NCBI RefSeq assembly: GCF_011067745.1
Contig: NZ_JAAMPJ010000001.1
Span: 792,829-856,828 of the forward strand
Direction: 5' to 3'
Length of the DNA stretch: 64,000 nucleotides
DNA from: Lentzea alba
GTDB lineage: Bacteria > Actinomycetota > Actinomycetes > Mycobacteriales > Pseudonocardiaceae
In this document: in pieces, positions 62,234 through 64,000 of the stretch
Numbering within the stretch: the stretch's first letter is position 1
How the letters are laid out: every line of letters begins with the position of its first letter
Position numbers and translations under genes: made by a program
Notes under the pieces: model-generated
The model's input: only the letters and a program-made list of their open reading frames with translations
Database searches by the model: none
What the model was told of the DNA's origin: nothing

Positions 62234-64000
62234 CTAGCGTCCGGTCACCGTGCAGGTGGCGGTCGCGGACCTGCCGGGATTGCTCTCCGAGACGGCCGTC
62301 AGCGTCACCTTCGACATGATCGGGCCACCGGTGCGCTGGGCGTGCACCGGCACGTCGACCCGCCCGCCGAACTTGGCCGTGGCCAACGCGTTCGGCACCG
62401 AGACGGTCCAGCCGTTCTCCGCCTTCGCCGTCACGCGGTAGACGTCGCCGTCGAGGTACTGGTCGACGGGCTCCGGGTGCTGGCCTCCCGGCGGCGCGCT
62501 GCGGCCGGTGTTGGTCAGCGGGAAGCGGCACGTCGCCACGCCGTCGGCACCCGCACGCGCCGCGGTCGGGTTGACCCGCACGCCCCGCTGCTGCGGGCCC
62601 GCGCCGTCGAGCGACCGGACGGCCACGGTGTAGGACAGCACACCGCGTGCATCCCGTTGCAGGTCCAGCACGTAGAAGTGCAACCGGTTGGCCGTGTCGA
62701 CGAACTCGTACTCACTGCCCGAGTTGGTGCCCGCGTGGAACAGCGCGTCGGACAGCTGGCGGTAGTCGCCGATCGTGATCGGGACCTTGGTGCCGTCCGG
62801 CAGGACGTAGTCGGTCATGCCGATGTCCTGCGGGTTCGCGTCGATCACCCACGTGAACGGTGCGGCGTCGGCGTTCTTGGTCTTCGCGAGCAGCACGCCG
62901 GAGTCCGGGGTGAACGAGTCGGCACCCATCCGGTCGACGACCTCGAGCGTGTAGTTGTTGTAGCCGCCGCCGTCGCAGAACGGGTTGGTGGCCACGTTGC
63001 ACGCCGGTGTCTTGTCGCCGGTGCCCAGCGCGAGGTTGATGCCGGTCAGGCCGGAAGCACCCGGATTGACCTCGCGGGCGGTGATCTTCGCGATGACCGT
63101 GCCGGAACCGGCCAACGCCTCGCGCGACAACCGCAGGACGTTCTTCTCGTCCACGATGCCGAGCTTGATCCTGTTGCGGAACGTCTGCTGGGCGCCGAGC
63201 GACCCGCCGCCGGTGGCCGGGATCGTCCAGCGCGAGTGCGGACCGCCGGGGCCGTTGAACGAACCGCGCGACAGCATGTCCCACGGGCCGCTGTAGTCAC
63301 GGCGTGGCGGGCTGCCGTACGGGTTGTTGTAGTTGTCGCCGATGCCGAGGATGTGGCTCAGCTCGTGCGCGTACACGCCCTGGCCGGAGCTCTCCGCCTG
63401 CGTCGACGAACCGCCGCCCGCGTTGGGCCAGATCGACGAGCCGGCCGCCCACGACGTCCAGTCGACGTACCGGGTCTGCGACCAGTTCGGCAGCGCCGGG
63501 TCCGGCGGGCCGAAGTCGTCGGTCACGTCCTGCATGGTTCGGAACTTCATCATCCCGAACTCCTGCCAGGTGCCGGACTCGTCCTGGCCCGCCGACAGGT
63601 AGTAGATGAAGTCGTAGCCCGCGGGCACTTCCGCGCCGACGTCCGCCACCCACGCGGCACGGCCGTCCGTGCGGATGTTGCGGTTGCACGAGTCGCCGGC
63701 CGGGCAGGCGGTGCCGCCCTGGAACTCCATGGCGTACTCGTGGTCCTTGCCCGGCATCGTGTACGGCCCGAACGCCTTCAGTTCGACGCCGTAACGCCCG
63801 CCGGAGGTCTCCATCCAGTACTCGTGCACGGTGTGGCCGCGGTTGAGGCCGTTCGGCTTGTTGAGGAAGTCCTGGTAGAACTGCCCGACCTGGGCGCGCG
63901 GCACGTTGTTCGCCTCGGCGCTCGGGTTGCCGAACACCGTGGAGTTCTTGGCCTGCGTGACGACGAACGGCTGGTTCGGGTAGTCCAGCAGGACCAGCGC
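62234..64000 (-). CDS. M6-type secreted metalloprotease (5' end outside window)
   Basis: The frame is open to the right edge, so the N-terminus (signal and propeptide) is missing; at least 588 residues are visible. The zinc site is AHELSHILGIGDNYNNPYG, preceded by YDFIYYLSAGQDESGTWQEF, as in M6 (immune-inhibitor-A-like) peptidases, and followed by PWDMLSRGSFNGPGGPHSRW. A C-terminal beta domain (about the last 110 residues, RFPLTNTGRSAPPGG to ATATCTVTGR) resembles NEW3/DUF11-type binding modules. With the S8 protease it makes two secreted proteases in the window. Confidence 0.88.
   Translation of the reverse strand, partial: ALVLLDYPNQPFVVTQAKNSTVFGNPSAEANNVPRAQVGQFYQDFLNKPNGLNRGHTVHEYWMETSGGRYGVELKAFGPYTMPGKDHEYAMEFQGGTACPAGDSCNRNIRTDGRAAWVADVGAEVPAGYDFIYYLSAGQDESGTWQEFGMMKFRTMQDVTDDFGPPDPALPNWSQTRYVDWTSWAAGSSIWPNAGGGSSTQAESSGQGVYAHELSHILGIGDNYNNPYGSPPRRDYSGPWDMLSRGSFNGPGGPHSRWTIPATGGGSLGAQQTFRNRIKLGIVDEKNVLRLSREALAGSGTVIAKITAREVNPGASGLTGINLALGTGDKTPACNVATNPFCDGGGYNNYTLEVVDRMGADSFTPDSGVLLAKTKNADAAPFTWVIDANPQDIGMTDYVLPDGTKVPITIGDYRQLSDALFHAGTNSGSEYEFVDTANRLHFYVLDLQRDARGVLSYTVAVRSLDGAGPQQRGVRVNPTAARAGADGVATCRFPLTNTGRSAPPGGQHPEPVDQYLDGDVYRVTAKAENGWTVSVPNALATAKFGGRVDVPVHAQRTGGPIMSKVTLTAVSESNPGRSATATCTVTGR

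Overview
The window is high-GC DNA with strongly C/G-biased third positions, frequent GTG starts, 4-base ATGA/GTGA gene overlaps, SARP/AfsR-type and NB-ARC regulators, a ShbA-like sigma factor and an LAXTG-type cell-wall anchor. This suggests a filamentous actinobacterium, probably Pseudonocardiaceae (Lentzea/Saccharothrix-like). The family assignment is inference from gene content. No tRNA, rRNA, CRISPR array or intact insertion sequence was seen.

Region 1 (1-18.7 kb) is a surface and exopolysaccharide locus. A secreted DUF11-repeat protein runs off the left edge. A flippase (Wzx) follows on the + strand. A nine-gene leftward operon (15757 to 4456, nearly all genes overlapping by 4 bases) encodes a PglF/WbpM-type UDP-sugar 4,6-dehydratase, an epimerase, a UDP-sugar 6-dehydrogenase, a tandem double glycosyltransferase, a second glycosyltransferase, a Wzy-like polymerase, a DegT aminotransferase, a PglC-like phosphoglycosyl transferase and a PglD-like acetyltransferase. 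Divergent from it lie a Wzz/BY-kinase, a degenerate LCP protein and a low-molecular-weight tyrosine phosphatase. Together they describe Wzx/Wzy-type synthesis of a polymer whose first sugar is probably a bacillosamine-like diacetamido sugar.

Region 2 (18.8-34.7 kb) holds regulators (PAS-like protein, ECF sigma factor with fused zinc finger, LuxR-type regulator lacking the phospho-Asp), small membrane or secreted proteins, an 1861-residue cell-wall protein with 12 four-cysteine repeats and an LAVTG anchor, a subtilisin-like protease with a P-domain, a ShbA-like sigma factor and a SIMPL-domain protein.

Region 3 (34.7-37.4 kb) is a decayed junction: a frameshifted VRR-NUC nuclease remnant, a methyltransferase C-terminus broken by an exact 8-bp tandem duplication, a truncated WD40 gene and a 24-bp A/T-rich perfect palindrome.

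Region 4 (37.4-60.7 kb) is a dense signalling or conflict-type island. It contains an AfsR-like SARP regulator divergent from a glycosyltransferase-like gene, an NB-ARC/TPR protein, a three-gene set (conserved unknown, MoxR ATPase, vWA metallopeptidase) and a leftward 11-gene operon (60682 to 49349). That operon combines two unusual protein kinases, a PP2C phosphatase and a TerY-like vWA protein with a DUF4407 membrane coiled-coil protein, a DA1-like metallopeptidase, a cyclase-like protein, a P-loop/HEAT-like protein, a band-7-like protein, a small membrane protein and a Crp/Fnr regulator. The core resembles the described TerY-P (vWA/PP2C/kinase) triad; the full combination is the best candidate here for an incompletely described system.

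Region 5 (60.7-64 kb) has two small hypothetical genes and an M6-type metalloprotease that runs off the right edge.
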